A stretch of 20,000 bases of DNA, from the NCBI GenBank assembly GCA_009746045.1, contig RPFO01002264.1, positions 1 through 20,000 of the forward strand, given 5' to 3'. This document shows positions 10,393 through 19,234 of this stretch, piece by piece. Numbering within the stretch: position 1 is the first letter of the stretch; each line of letters starts with the position of its first letter. The position numbers and the translations under genes were made by a program. Source of the DNA: Mesostigma viride (lineage: Eukaryota; Streptophyta; Mesostigmatophyceae; Mesostigmatales; Mesostigmataceae). Under the pieces are notes generated by a model. The model saw only the letters and a program-made list of their open reading frames with translations, was not told the origin of the DNA and searched no databases.

Positions 10393-10472
10393 ATTGGACA
10401 CTGTCCGAGGACTGGACAGGAATTGGCTGACCAATCGGATGCTTGCTCGTCGTCTCCAAAAACATATATAAA
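10393..10472 (+). promoter_or_regulatory. Candidate promoter: CCAAT boxes and TATA box
   Basis: ATTGG (inverse CCAAT) occurs at 10393-10397 and 10422-10426, and CCAAT at 10431-10435. TATATAAA follows at 10465-10472. The CCAAT-to-TATA distance of about 30 bases is short but plausible. GGACACTGTCC (10396-10406) is a perfect palindrome beside the first box. A start about 30 bases downstream would fall near 10500, before a short upstream frame (ATG at 10528, stopping after three codons) and a CAG/GTCAGC donor-like site near 10579. It could serve the DDE gene about 1.3 kb downstream through a long 5' intron, but that link is inference. Confidence 0.45.
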
Positions 10473-10744
10473 GAGCCAAATCGCGCGAACTACGCAAGGA
10501 TCCTTTAAGCAGCGTTACTCTGCCGAAATGTCAACCTAGGCCGGTCAAGTGACGCCGAGGTGTTCACCGATAGTTCAGGTCAGCCACAGCGCGCCTTCGA
10601 ATGTAGGCACGGTCGCATTTTTTTTTAGGAAATGTAGAATTGTTGTCGACCAGCTACCAACGCCCGACCGGACCCATACAACGGAAACATCAAGGCGATG
10701 TGATGTAGGTGTGTCTGATATGTCATTAATACACAGAGCATCGT

Positions 10745-10905
10745 GAATATAATATATAATATAAATTATATAATATACTATAATTAATATATAATTTTAA
10801 TTTTATGTTAATTTTAATGTTATTTCATATAACATAATATAGCATAATATAATATAATATAATATAATATTATATAAAGTAGTATATAAAAAATTAAAAT
10901 GTAAA
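10745..10905. repeat. AT-rich microsatellite (AATAT-type)
   Basis: About 160 bp are almost pure A and T, with repeated AATAT/TATAA units, for example the AATATAATAT series at 10840-10870. No gene. Confidence 0.85.
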
Positions 10906-11190
10906 AGAAAAATATCTACCTTATTGGGGTTTAATGTTCCTTTCCAGTTCAGCATAAGTACACTCTTGAGTGTGTGCAATGTTTGGTTATACGCCATTGT
11001 CTTAAAATAGCAACCAATGTAAACCTCCGTCCTAACCACATTTGGATACAATAAAGACATTGATGCCTGACACATAGCATTCATTGCTTGAAATACCATG
11101 CATATTTTGTGTCAATGTTCTGCAGACCACAGCTTCAAGTGGGCATACTTCGCTTTCCTCAATATAATGGCGACATGGCATTTGGTGAAA
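10906..11190. other. Stretch without recognisable gene
   Basis: Moderately AT-rich sequence between the AT microsatellite and the 230 bp repeats. A minus-strand frame at 10803-11099 extends into the AT tract and has low-complexity Tyr/Ile/Leu composition; I do not support it. Confidence 0.4.
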
Positions 11191-11194
11191 GTGG

Positions 11195-11770
11195 TGAGTG
11201 CCATGAAGTTGCGCCGGCCGTCGTTATCCATGACGAACTGAATGGGTTTCGTGCAAATCAAGTTTTTTGTTTTGGTGTTCCAGTTGCGCCGGCCGGCGTT
11301 TCCAATGGTATCTTGCGCGCACTTGCAAAAGCTTGCACGCTTATCAACATTTTGTGTTGGTAAACATTTTATCACCTCTGGGATTTCCGCCTTCACTACC
11401 TGAGTTGCTTCTTTGTGGTTTTCAAATGCAACCGAGTTACGCCGGCCGTCGTTACTCATGACAAATTGTAGGGGTTTTGTGCAAATCACTTTTGTATGGT
11501 TTATGTACATGCATCCAGTTGCGCCGGCCGGCGTTTCCAATGGTATCTTGCAGTTGCGCAATCAGGCCCCATTACCAAAAGTGTGTTTGTACATCTTTTT
11601 TACACCTGAAGGATTTCTGCCTGCATATCCTGAGTTGCTTCTTAATGGTTTTTAATTGCGCCCGAGTTACGCCGGCCGTCGTTATTAATGACAAACTGTA
11701 TGTGTTTCATAAAATCACTTTTGTATGGTTTACATGTATCCAGTTGCGCCGGCCGGCGTTATTAATGACG
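11195..11770 (+). repeat. 230 bp tandem repeat with GCCGGCCG boxes
   Basis: There are about 2.5 diverged copies. Each unit has two boxes: box A, RCGCCGGCCGTCGTTA, begins at 11211, 11439 and 11669 (spacing 228 and 230). Box B, GCGCCGGCCGGCGTT, begins at 11286, 11521 and 11746 (spacing 235 and 225). Between the boxes each unit shares ATGAC(A/G)AA(T/C)TG, GTGCAAATCA-type and TTTTGTATGGTT-type stretches. Box sequences are far better preserved than the rest. Related boxes lie in both introns of the gene just downstream. The repeat could be a promoter array, a long 5' intron, or debris of an introner-like element. Confidence 0.8.
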
Positions 11771-11906
11771 CTTGTCGTTCTTGTTTGATGCCCATCGTTT
11801 TCGTCGTGTCTTTAATGGTGATTATTTATCATTACTCATCCTCAGGGCTTTCGGTGCCGCGGGATTAAGAGGCGAAAAAAATCAGCTGCCGTCTGACCAA
11901 AGTCTG

Positions 11907-12722
11907 ATGGCGCGATCGGGGCGGGGGGCCGTTTCCGACGGTTCGCGTCCCTTGTCCAATGACGACCGGGAGCCTGCACTTCGCGGTCTCTGGAGCGACA
12001 AGTACATCGAGAACAAGGGGTACAAAATTGCCAATGACATCTTTCCTATCATGGCGGAACGCGTGAAAGCAAACAACCACAGGACGCCAGAGATGAGCGC
12101 GGAGGTTCTGTCTTGCGCAGCTTCAAGACTAAATGCCATGGTGGCGGAGAGCAACGGCATTAAGAAGAGGAAGAACTGTGACGGCGGGCTTCCTGAAAAT
12201 TGGGCGGAATCTCTTCGGGATAACATCAAGAAGGCTTTTGGCGACTTGGGAACATCTGAGAAGGATCGTGGGCTTAGGTGGGCCTTGTGTGGACTTGTTA
12301 CGAAGGCAATGGAGGGCGTCCCGGACAGGATTGTGGAGCGCGCGTTCGGGATTGACAGGCGCTTTGTCGCAACTGTTCGGGGTCACAGGGATGGAATGGA
12401 AGAAGGGGAGGACGACCTTTTGATGAGTGCGCCAGAGAGGAGGAGGAGGAAAGACGAGCTTCCGACGGAAGTCATTGCCCTGATACAAGCGTGCTGGAGG
12501 GATGATAACTTGACGCGGGCGTCTCCGAACATGAAGGATGTTCATTGTGAATGGACCAGAAAGGATTACAAACATACACTAGCGTTTTCGGAGGGTGCGC
12601 GCTACTATACTGTCTCCAAGTCGAAGATTTACGAAGTGTTCATTTCCCGCCATCCGGAGTTGAAGCCACCGCGGCGGATGGACAGTAGGGAGGGGGGGGG
12701 GGGGAGGGAGAGGAGGGTGTGA
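11907..12722 (+). CDS. DDE transposase-like protein, N-terminal segment
   Basis: This frame is open from upstream of 11772. The first in-frame ATG is 11907; an AG acceptor-like site after CATCCTCAG at 11845 suggests the exon may instead begin at 11846 and join an upstream exon. The 271 residues are charged and helical, ending in a basic Arg/Lys block, a CWRDDNLTRASPNMKDV stretch and YYTVSKSKIYEVFISRHPEL. From memory this resembles the N-terminal half of widespread uncharacterised proteins in cnidarians and fish, in which RDDNSR-type and HP motifs are followed closely by a Y(S/T)xFC motif. Here that motif lies at 12805-12819, in the next frame. The frame runs into a 13-G tract (12692-12704) and stops at 12720-12722. 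One base more or less there, or a short intron, would connect the two parts. Exact structure is unresolved. Confidence 0.65.
   Translation: MARSGRGAVSDGSRPLSNDDREPALRGLWSDKYIENKGYKIANDIFPIMAERVKANNHRTPEMSAEVLSCAASRLNAMVAESNGIKKRKNCDGGLPENWAESLRDNIKKAFGDLGTSEKDRGLRWALCGLVTKAMEGVPDRIVERAFGIDRRFVATVRGHRDGMEEGEDDLLMSAPERRRRKDELPTEVIALIQACWRDDNLTRASPNMKDVHCEWTRKDYKHTLAFSEGARYYTVSKSKIYEVFISRHPELKPPRRMDSREGGGGRERRV
12692..12704 (+). other. 13-G homopolymer at the frame break
   Basis: Upstream of this tract the coding frame is phase 0 (positions divisible by 3); downstream it is phase 1, open from 12664. The change of frame inside a G13 run is typical of replication slippage or sequencing error. The G-rich surroundings (12688-12729) lie between two motifs that are close together in relatives, so a small G-rich intron is also possible. 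Confidence 0.6.
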
Positions 12723-12735
12723 GGGGGGAAATCAG

Positions 12736-14361
12736 GTGATTTTGGAGACGGAGGCAGGGATGTCAATGCTACGCACGAATCAGAAGAGCACAGTTCATGT
12801 GGGATACACTACTTTTTGCAAGCATATGCCCGCATGCGTCAAGGGGCGGTGGAAAATGCGGAACTTGTGCGCATGCCAGCACCACACTACCATGCAGTCC
12901 ATGGTTGGGGGGTTGGCCAAATTTCGTGCAACTTTTCATGCCAGATGCGAGTGCGGACCTGAATGCCACGCGTGCGATCATGGTAGCCAGCTCGACGTGG
13001 GGTCGTCCGTGCCCACATGTTCCATTTTCAAAGCCACTCACACGACAGAGTGGGTGAACAAGTTTACTTGTGAGGTGGAGGGGATGAGGGAGGGGGGAGG
13101 TTCGAGGTCGTCTGTGGGGTCGTCGCGGCCGCAGGTTCAGCCTTTTCAGGGCGAACTTGAGGATCTGCCCATGCATGGGAGGGTGCTGGACGACGAGGAA
13201 GGGGTGCCCGATCATGACCTGGGCGAGGAGTTGGGGGTTTGCTCGATCCGGCGTAAGGCTTGTGTGTTGGGCACTTGCCTGGCTCCCAAGTGTGGAATTC
13301 GGAACTTCATGTTATGCGAACGGGAGGAGGCTTCCAACCACCTGATTTCATGGACCAGATACGAGATGCAGGATGTGCCGCCGGGTGCGGTTCTTGGGCC
13401 AGAGGTAATTTTTAGTGGAGTGGTTGCGCCCCAAGGCGTTTCTTTTGCAATGTTTCCTGAAGTTCTTGGGCCAGAGGTAATTTTTAGTGGAGTGGTTGCG
13501 CCCCAAGGCGTTTCTTTTTCAATTTTTCCTGAGGTCCTGTCTTTTTTCTTTCTACAGGTCATTGGTGGGTCGAAGTTGATGTCTTTTCTGTATGTGCACA
13601 CTGCGCATATGCAGGACGACTGTGACGAGATCGCAAAGGCTGGTGGGCAGCGATTGACGCAAGTCGACGTCAAGTCCACACCAACGGAGCTAAAGGAGGC
13701 AATTGTGGACAAGTGGCCGGACTTCATCCAGCATTGCTTCAACGCGTGGTGGCAAGCGGACGCCTCCAAGGAATGTCTCTCAAGGATGCGGGTGGGGGAC
13801 CTTGTATGCCACACAGATTACGCCGAGAACTACCAGTCTTACACCTATCACAATCTCCAAGCACAGTATTGGCATCCAGTCACATTCGTCCTTATGCCCT
13901 GGATCGTGCGCTACTTGGATCCAGCGTCGGGAAAGGTCGTGAGAAGGGAGTTTCACTTCATCGGACAGGGCGGAATGAAAAGGGACGGGCGGGCCCTCCG
14001 TTTTGCTATCCTCAAAATCCTGGCGACACTACGGTCAGAAGGGGTAGAGGTGAAGCGCTTCATTGGGTGGTCGGACAATTGCTCCATGCAGTTCAAGTCA
14101 AGGAATGTGATCGCGGAAGTGGCCCGGCTGCTGACGGAGGATCCGCACCTGGAGTCATTTGAGTGGAATTACTTTGGGGAGCAGCACGGAAAGGGGGAGG
14201 TGGATGGAGCTGGTGGGACTGTGAAGTGCATGTTGAGGAGGTGGCACATCAGGGAAGAGAACCAGGACAAACAGACGGCCGCCCAGTTGGTGGAGAATCT
14301 GGCGTCGGGGGCGGTGGGCGGGACCACAACGACCAGGCGTAACTTCTTCGAGTTCCCCGAG
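12736..14361 (+). CDS. DDE transposase-like protein, zinc-binding and catalytic segment
   Basis: Two exons, about 12736-13404 and 13558-14361, with a phase-0 intron between (together about 491 residues; the start given is only where this frame is taken up, with no stop from 12664). Residues counted from 12736 after splicing: a Cys/His-rich region at 24-80 (TTFCKHMPAC, LCACQHH, CECGPECHACDHG) suggests zinc binding. An acidic, poorly conserved stretch follows at about 110-165, then an ISWTRYE motif near 205-211. The core carries D310 in CHTDYAENYQ, D396 in GWSDNCSMQFKSRN and D439 in HGKGEVDGAGGTVK. These give an RNase H-fold-like D-D-D/E series, with E437 as an alternative third acid. The motifs match a recurrent uncharacterised eukaryotic family of probable transposon origin, known for DFSENY, EWTDGCSAQYKSR and HAKGxxDGAG; the family assignment is from memory. 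Catalytic activity is inferred, not shown. Confidence 0.75.
13390..13533 (+). repeat. 72 bp tandem duplication carrying the intron donor
   Basis: Copies at 13390-13461 and 13462-13533 are nearly identical, differing mainly near the end (TTTTGCAATGTTTCC versus TTTTTCAATTTTTCC). Each contains CCAGAG/GTAATT, so the 5' splice site exists twice, at 13405 and 13477. The unit is 72 bp (24 codons) without in-frame stops. Confidence 0.9.
13405..13557 (+). other. Intron 1 of the DDE gene (GT-AG, phase 0)
   Basis: The donor GAG/GTAATT begins at 13405. The acceptor follows a strong pyrimidine tract and ends TCTACAG at 13557, before GTCATTGGTGGG. Its length is 153 bp, a multiple of three with no in-frame stop, so retention would insert 51 residues (two 24-residue repeats plus a tail). 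A second donor at 13477 would give an 81 bp intron. Each duplicated half contains GGTTGCGCCCCAAGGCGTTTC (13422-13442 and 13494-13514), related to the boxes upstream of the gene. Confidence 0.75.
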
Positions 14362-14524
14362 GTAATTAAGTGTACAGTCCTCGTTCAGGGAATAGTTACG
14401 CCGGCCGTCGTTTCTAGGGCGTTCTTGGAGTCCTGGCGATCAGGAGTGCTTAATAAAACACAACTAGCTCGATGGTCTCGTAACTTCAACTTTCCCTTGT
14501 GCAAATCTTGTCTTCGACGCGCAG
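14362..14524 (+). other. Intron 2 of the DDE gene (GT-AG, phase 0)
   Basis: The donor CCCGAG/GTAATT begins at 14362 and the acceptor CGACGCGCAG ends at 14524. Removal of 163 bp joins EFPE to VLPYSPGRGE in one frame. The downstream frame has no suitable ATG near its start, so splicing is needed. The intron contains GTTACGCCGGCCGTCGTTTC (14395-14414), the same box as in the 230 bp repeats. Confidence 0.8.
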
Positions 14525-15256
14525 GTGCTTCCTTACAGCCCAGGGCGCGGCGAAATCAAAGGAGTGAAGAAGGCGCACTGGTGGCGCATGGACAAGTCGA
14601 ATGTGACGCGCTTAATGCTGCGCCAGTATTCCTGCTATTGTGGCGGTGCGTGCGCCGAGGAAAGGTGGTGGGATTGTCGAAAGGAGTGGACCGACATGGA
14701 CGGCTGGAATGTGGGAGGTGCTCGGATGAAGCTCCACAAACTGGGGGAGCCAGTGCAAAGGAACCCAAACGGACAAGGGGGGCACGCAGGGACGCGACTG
14801 AACAGACTACAGGCAGAGAGGACGATGATGGGAAGGAGACTGAAGCTGCGAGACATTTTTGCCGTCGAGTCCTACTCTGGTGATGAGTCCCACGATCCAG
14901 ATCATCCATATTGGCTAGCGGAAGTCTTGCAGGAGCCTTATCAGGTGGCCGCTACTTTCGTGAGGCGAGTGGCCGACAGAAACGGCAAGGTCGATAGGGA
15001 GTTGTTCCGTAAGGGACAATGGGTGGTGGGGGTGCGCTACTGGGACAGATTTCCGGGTATGGCGACGATGTTCAAAATGGACGCCGATGCGCAAGCTGAA
15101 CAGCCAAACTTGGTCAATTGCTACCTGTGCATGGACGCGGGGTTCGAACACACCATTGTTGTCAACCCAGCTAACAATCGCCAGGCCATCTTGACCATTC
15201 CGACAGACGTCGAGAAACGGCTCACGAACTTGGCCAAGAAGAGACCTGTTGAGTAG
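14525..15256 (+). CDS. DDE transposase-like protein, C-terminal exon
   Basis: A 243-residue exon ending in TAG at 15254-15256. It opens with VLPYSPGRGEIKGVKKAHWW, which continues the DDE core. A Cys-rich patch (YCGGACAEERWWDC) follows, then a Gly/Arg/Lys-rich linker. A compact domain of about 100 residues starts at HPYWLAEVLQEPYQ and continues through FRKGQWVVGVRYWDRFPG. The alternating hydrophobic pattern and aromatic residues look like a small beta-barrel (SH3-, Tudor- or BAH-like) module, which could bind chromatin or partner proteins; this is inference from pattern only. The minus-strand frame across 14915-15508 is a shadow. Confidence 0.72.
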   Translation: MLPYSPGRGEIKGVKKAHWWRMDKSNVTRLMLRQYSCYCGGACAEERWWDCRKEWTDMDGWNVGGARMKLHKLGEPVQRNPNGQGGHAGTRLNRLQAERTMMGRRLKLRDIFAVESYSGDESHDPDHPYWLAEVLQEPYQVAATFVRRVADRNGKVDRELFRKGQWVVGVRYWDRFPGMATMFKMDADAQAEQPNLVNCYLCMDAGFEHTIVVNPANNRQAILTIPTDVEKRLTNLAKKRPVE

Positions 15257-16020
15257 GCCAGCTCGCCCGGGCTTGGTTGGACGAGGTGGACAGCCTTGAG
15301 AGCACGTGCTTCGTTGTGAGCACTTGCCTTTCAGCCGTGATTTGCAAACGAGTTCCTTGTCCTGAATTGTAAAGCTCGATTCATGCTCTTTTAAGGAAGT
15401 GTATAATATTATCCAGATCATGTATATATTTAGATCTAGACCTGAGTTCAAATAACATTTCTTAGAGGGCTGAGATGCGCGAGGTCCAGCATACATGTAT
15501 ATATCCATGGAGACATGTTACAAACTCAAATGTTTCATTGTACGTACCACTAGCTCGTCGACGGGGGTATCCCATGTAATGTATGATTTATGAATTAATT
15601 AATCGCTTAATTGTACAATTTAAATGGATCATGAACTTGTCAAGTGGCCTAATTTGGTTTATTTGGTTCATCATTTATTGATGTCAATCATTCTTAATTG
15701 AATCTCGAGCAATAGCAATCATGAAGCACATCCTAATCATGTGATTCGCATAATGAGAATAGGCAACAAGTGCTAAGTACTTTGAGGAATGCGGGGTTGG
15801 TCAGGTTATTATAGAGCTAGAGCTACAAACGGCACATATATTGCAAACTTTGCGCTCCAGGCATGGAATTTCAAAAGTACCAAAATTGGAGCAGTAGATG
15901 TTGGGGACGCCCAGTGCTAGGCTCGGAACGGGTGCAAAGGACAGAGGGGATTCATAGGTGTTTGCTCAATTTCACAAGTCTTCAAATGAGTAAAAAAAAA
16001 ATCTTTCAGATCTGAGGGTA
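15257..16020. other. 3' flank of the DDE gene, no gene seen
   Basis: AT-rich sequence following the stop codon. No clear AATAAA poly(A) signal lies close to the stop. Several TATATAT stretches (for example near 15421-15430 and 15497-15502) and no supported coding frame. It ends where the 173 bp satellite begins. Confidence 0.5.
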
Positions 16021-17606
16021 CCTAAAGCTGGACTGTTGCAGGCAGCATGTAGACCATGAAAATAGACCACCCACGAAAATTGGGCTCATTCTGAGCTCAA
16101 ATGGTGACATGTGACAGCATACATGTGCAGTTTTTCGTCATTTTCCCCCTTTTCTTACATGAAACAAATATGAATAGTGAACAAATGAACTCATATCAGG
16201 CTGGATTCTTGCAGGCAGCATCTAGACCATGAAAATAGACCACCCACAAAAATTGGGCTCATTCTGAGCTCAAATGGTGACATGTGACAGCATACATGTG
16301 CAGTTTTTCGTCATTTTCCCCCTTTTCTTACATGAAACAAATATGAATAGTGGACAAATGAACTCATTTCAGGCTGGATTCTTGCAGGCAGCATGTAGAC
16401 CATGCAAATAGACCACCCACAAAAATTGGGCTCATTCTGAGCTCAAATGGTGACATGTGACAGCATACATGTGCAGTTTTTCGTCATTTTCCCCCTTTTC
16501 TTACATGAAACAAATATGAATAGTGGACAAATGAACTCATTTCAGGCTGGATTCTTGCAGGCAGCATGTAGACCATGAAAATAGACCACCCACAAAAATT
16601 GGGCTCATTCTGAGCTCAAATGGTGACATGTGACAGCATACATGTGCATTTTTTCGTCATTTTCCCCCTTTTCTTACATGAAACAAATATGAATAGTGGA
16701 CAAATGAACTCATTTCAGGCTGGATTCTTGCAGGCAGCATCTAGACCATGAAAATAGACCACCCACAAAAATTGGGCTCATTCTGAGCTCAAATGGTGAC
16801 ATGTGACAGCATACATGTGCAGTTTTTCGTCATTTTCCCCCTTTTCTGACATGAAACAAATATGAATAGTGAACAAATGAACTCATTTCAGGCTGGATTC
16901 TTGCAAGCAGCATCTAGACCATGAAAATAGACCACCCACAAAAATTGGGCTCATTCTGAGCTCAAATGGTGACATGTGACAGTGTAAATATGCAGCTTTT
17001 CGTCATTTGCACCGGTTTCTTACATGAAACTAATAGGAATCATGACCAAATGAACTCATATCGAGCTGCCAGGATTCTTGCAAGCAACATTTAAACCATA
17101 ATACTACACCACCTACAAAAATTGGGCTCATTATGAGCTCAAATGGTGACATGTGACAGTATAAATATGCAGTTTTACGCCATTTTCATCGTTTTCTTAC
17201 ACGAAATAAATAGGAATCATGACCAAATGAGCTCATATCGAGCTGGATTCTTGCAAGCTACATTTAAACCATAATACTAGACCACCTACAAAAATTGGGC
17301 TCATTATGAGCTCAAATGGTGACATGTGACAGTATAAATATGCAACCTTTTGTCATTTGCACCGGTTTCTTACATGAAACAAATAGGAATCATGAACCAA
17401 TGAACTCATATCCAGCTGGATTCTTGCAAGCTACATTTAAACCATAATACTACACCACCTACAAAAATTGGGCTCATTATGAGCTCAAATGGTGACATGT
17501 GACAGTATGAATATGCAGTTTTACGCCATTTGCACCGGTTTCTTACATGAAACAAATAGGAATCATGACCAAATGAACTCATATCAAGCTGGATTCTTGC
17601 AAGCTT
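16021..17606 (+). repeat. 173 bp satellite array (about nine units)
   Basis: Starts of the CTGGATTCTTGCA box are at 16028, 16201, 16374, 16547, 16720, 16893, 17066, 17243, 17416 and 17589. Spacing is 173 bp throughout except one step of 177. Units 1-5 are nearly identical. From about 16978 units belong to a diverged subfamily: AGTATAAATATGCAG in place of AGCATACATGTGCAG, ACCGGTTTCTTACA in place of CCCTTTTCTTACA, and CATAATACTA in place of CATGAAAATAGA. A core of about 44 bp (AAAAATTGGGCTCATT to GGTGACATGTGACAG) is kept in both subfamilies. The near-nucleosomal unit length is typical of heterochromatic or centromeric satellites, but position in the chromosome is unknown. Confidence 0.95.
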
Positions 17607-18230
17607 AACATCCATGAAATATGCTCATTGTATAATGGTTTACGATTTATGAATGCAGGGGGGTCGCTACGCGAGTGACCAACAAGCACTCAAGTCAACA
17701 ATATGCCCAGAAAGAAGGCAGGGCCAGGTAAAGTAAAGGCTGGTCCTGAAAATGCACCCAGGGTGCCCACAACATGTCTACTACGTTACACCCTCGCTAT
17801 CCTAGACCCTGCAGCCTGCCGGGGGGGGGCACAAAATGTAACTGGCAGCCAGGGACCATGGTGCAGGCCAAATAGCAGGTGTAAAGCTAGCTCAAAGCTA
17901 GCTCAGTCCAAAGAATGAAATAATAAGAAGCAAATACTTGGCAAGGTTAGGTCCATGATCGTTATTGGAGGCTTGGCTGCCACCACGGTGCTCGACAATG
18001 ATGCTGAAGCCTTCAATTATATATAAAGCAGATACTGCAAAGAGGCACAAATAGCAATACAAGCACAATGTAAGCATGACAAGCTCAAGTTTCCAAGCCA
18101 GTCTAGCTCACTTGGACATGAGTTAAAGCGTTGGAAACATATGGGCAACATCCCAGCAGGCCTTGAAAAAGTTTTCAGCAACAAGGCAGTATATGTTTTA
18201 AATCAAACTACCACATTGCAATTCTAAGCA
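17607..18230. other. Stretch without supported gene
   Basis: Unique-looking sequence after the satellite. A short frame beginning ATGCCCAGAAAGAAGGCAGG at 17703 (71 codons) has a basic start and a donor-like CCAG/GTAAAG near 17727, but no other support. A small direct repeat (AAGCTAGCTC twice) lies at 17883-17903. Confidence 0.35.
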
Positions 18231-18350
18231 CAGTGACTTCTGCTTGCTGCTGTTTTGACGACACAAGGCCGTTTACCTTTTCAGTGACAACACGGGAAAA
18301 GAAAGCATTACCCAGCAAACTTCCTTTAAGTTCCCCGGACATAGGCGTAA

Positions 18351-18995
18351 TCACAACCACGACGTTGGGCATCGAAAAGAACCGGAATCATAAAGTCTGC
18401 GGGAGTTATAAGCTACGATACTCTTGACACGCTTATTTAGAACGACGCGGTTGCGGATGACATCCGGAACCTTGTTCTTGACGTGCGCCCAGGCCGCCAG
18501 CTGCGCGGAACAGCTCAAGAAATATATATTAAAGGACGGTGACGCCCGGGAAGCACCCAGCCTTGCGGCAAAAGTAAAATATGGCTCGCGCTCGCCGTGG
18601 TTTTCGCCAGGCGTGACTGCGATATCACGACGAAAAAATGGAGACTCTTTGACCCATCTAACTGCCCAGGTCCCTCTGTTGCCCGGGTCGCCCATTAGCC
18701 CAGAAGCGTACCATAACCCATACTCGCGATATCCGCAGCTACTGGGCGGAAAAAGAAATTGTAAAACCGAACAGCATACTGACCTATCATGCCATCTACG
18801 TAGCTTCCAGAATTTCTTCACCGTTGCCAAAATCCGTTCATGAACAATATTTTCGACGTACACAAAGCACCTGCACGTCAATCTCCCCTGACATTGGTTA
18901 TCTGCCCCATCTTCATGATCTAACACGCAAACACCTAAAGTATTTGCATAACACAGGCGTTTTGCCCTCTGGTTCTCAGTTTCACTCATTGCCAT
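18351..18995 (-). CDS. Weak hypothetical reading frame
   Basis: A 214-codon frame from an ATG at 18995, in a region more GC-rich than its surroundings. The product has mixed, ordinary composition and a basic C-terminal part (KNKVPDVIRNRVVLNKRVKS), but I recognise no domain. An overlapping plus-strand frame (18424-18843) is also open. Neither is favoured by splice sites or a clear promoter, so this may be chance or a decayed gene fragment. Confidence 0.2.
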   Translation of the reverse strand: MAMSETENQRAKRLCYANTLGVCVLDHEDGADNQCQGRLTCRCFVYVENIVHERILATVKKFWKLRRWHDRSVCCSVLQFLFPPSSCGYREYGLWYASGLMGDPGNRGTWAVRWVKESPFFRRDIAVTPGENHGEREPYFTFAARLGASRASPSFNIYFLSCSAQLAAWAHVKNKVPDVIRNRVVLNKRVKSIVAYNSRRLYDSGSFRCPTSWL

Positions 18996-19234
18996 ATCAT
19001 ATTATGCAGGCACGTTTTGGTAAACAATCGCCGGCGACGTTGGTTTTGTTCGTGCGCGCACAAAGTAATTACCGGTAGTGCTTGGCAGGCTGTACGCACC
19101 TGCAGCCGCGCGCGCGCAAAGACGACGGTCACTGTGCTTTGTTCATTCAAATGCCATTTGCATGCGAGGCTCGGACAACACCGCGGACTGTTTGAATCAG
19201 AATTTTTTCACTTTTGGATGGTCCTTCGTTTCTC

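Noticed and set aside
11112-11561. 149-codon minus-strand frame (and plus-strand frames 11088-11788)
   Set aside because: They lie in the 230 bp tandem repeats and show the same repeated peptide in several frames, which is repeat-driven openness.
13212-13814. 200-codon minus-strand frame within the DDE gene (also 12769-13215 and 14915-15508)
   Set aside because: These are antisense shadows of the well-supported plus-strand exons; one even runs through the duplicated intron sequence.
1-15256. The DDE protein as the transposase of the inverted-repeat element
   Set aside because: The gene lies outside the inverted repeat and no shared end sequences were found; adjacency alone is not evidence.
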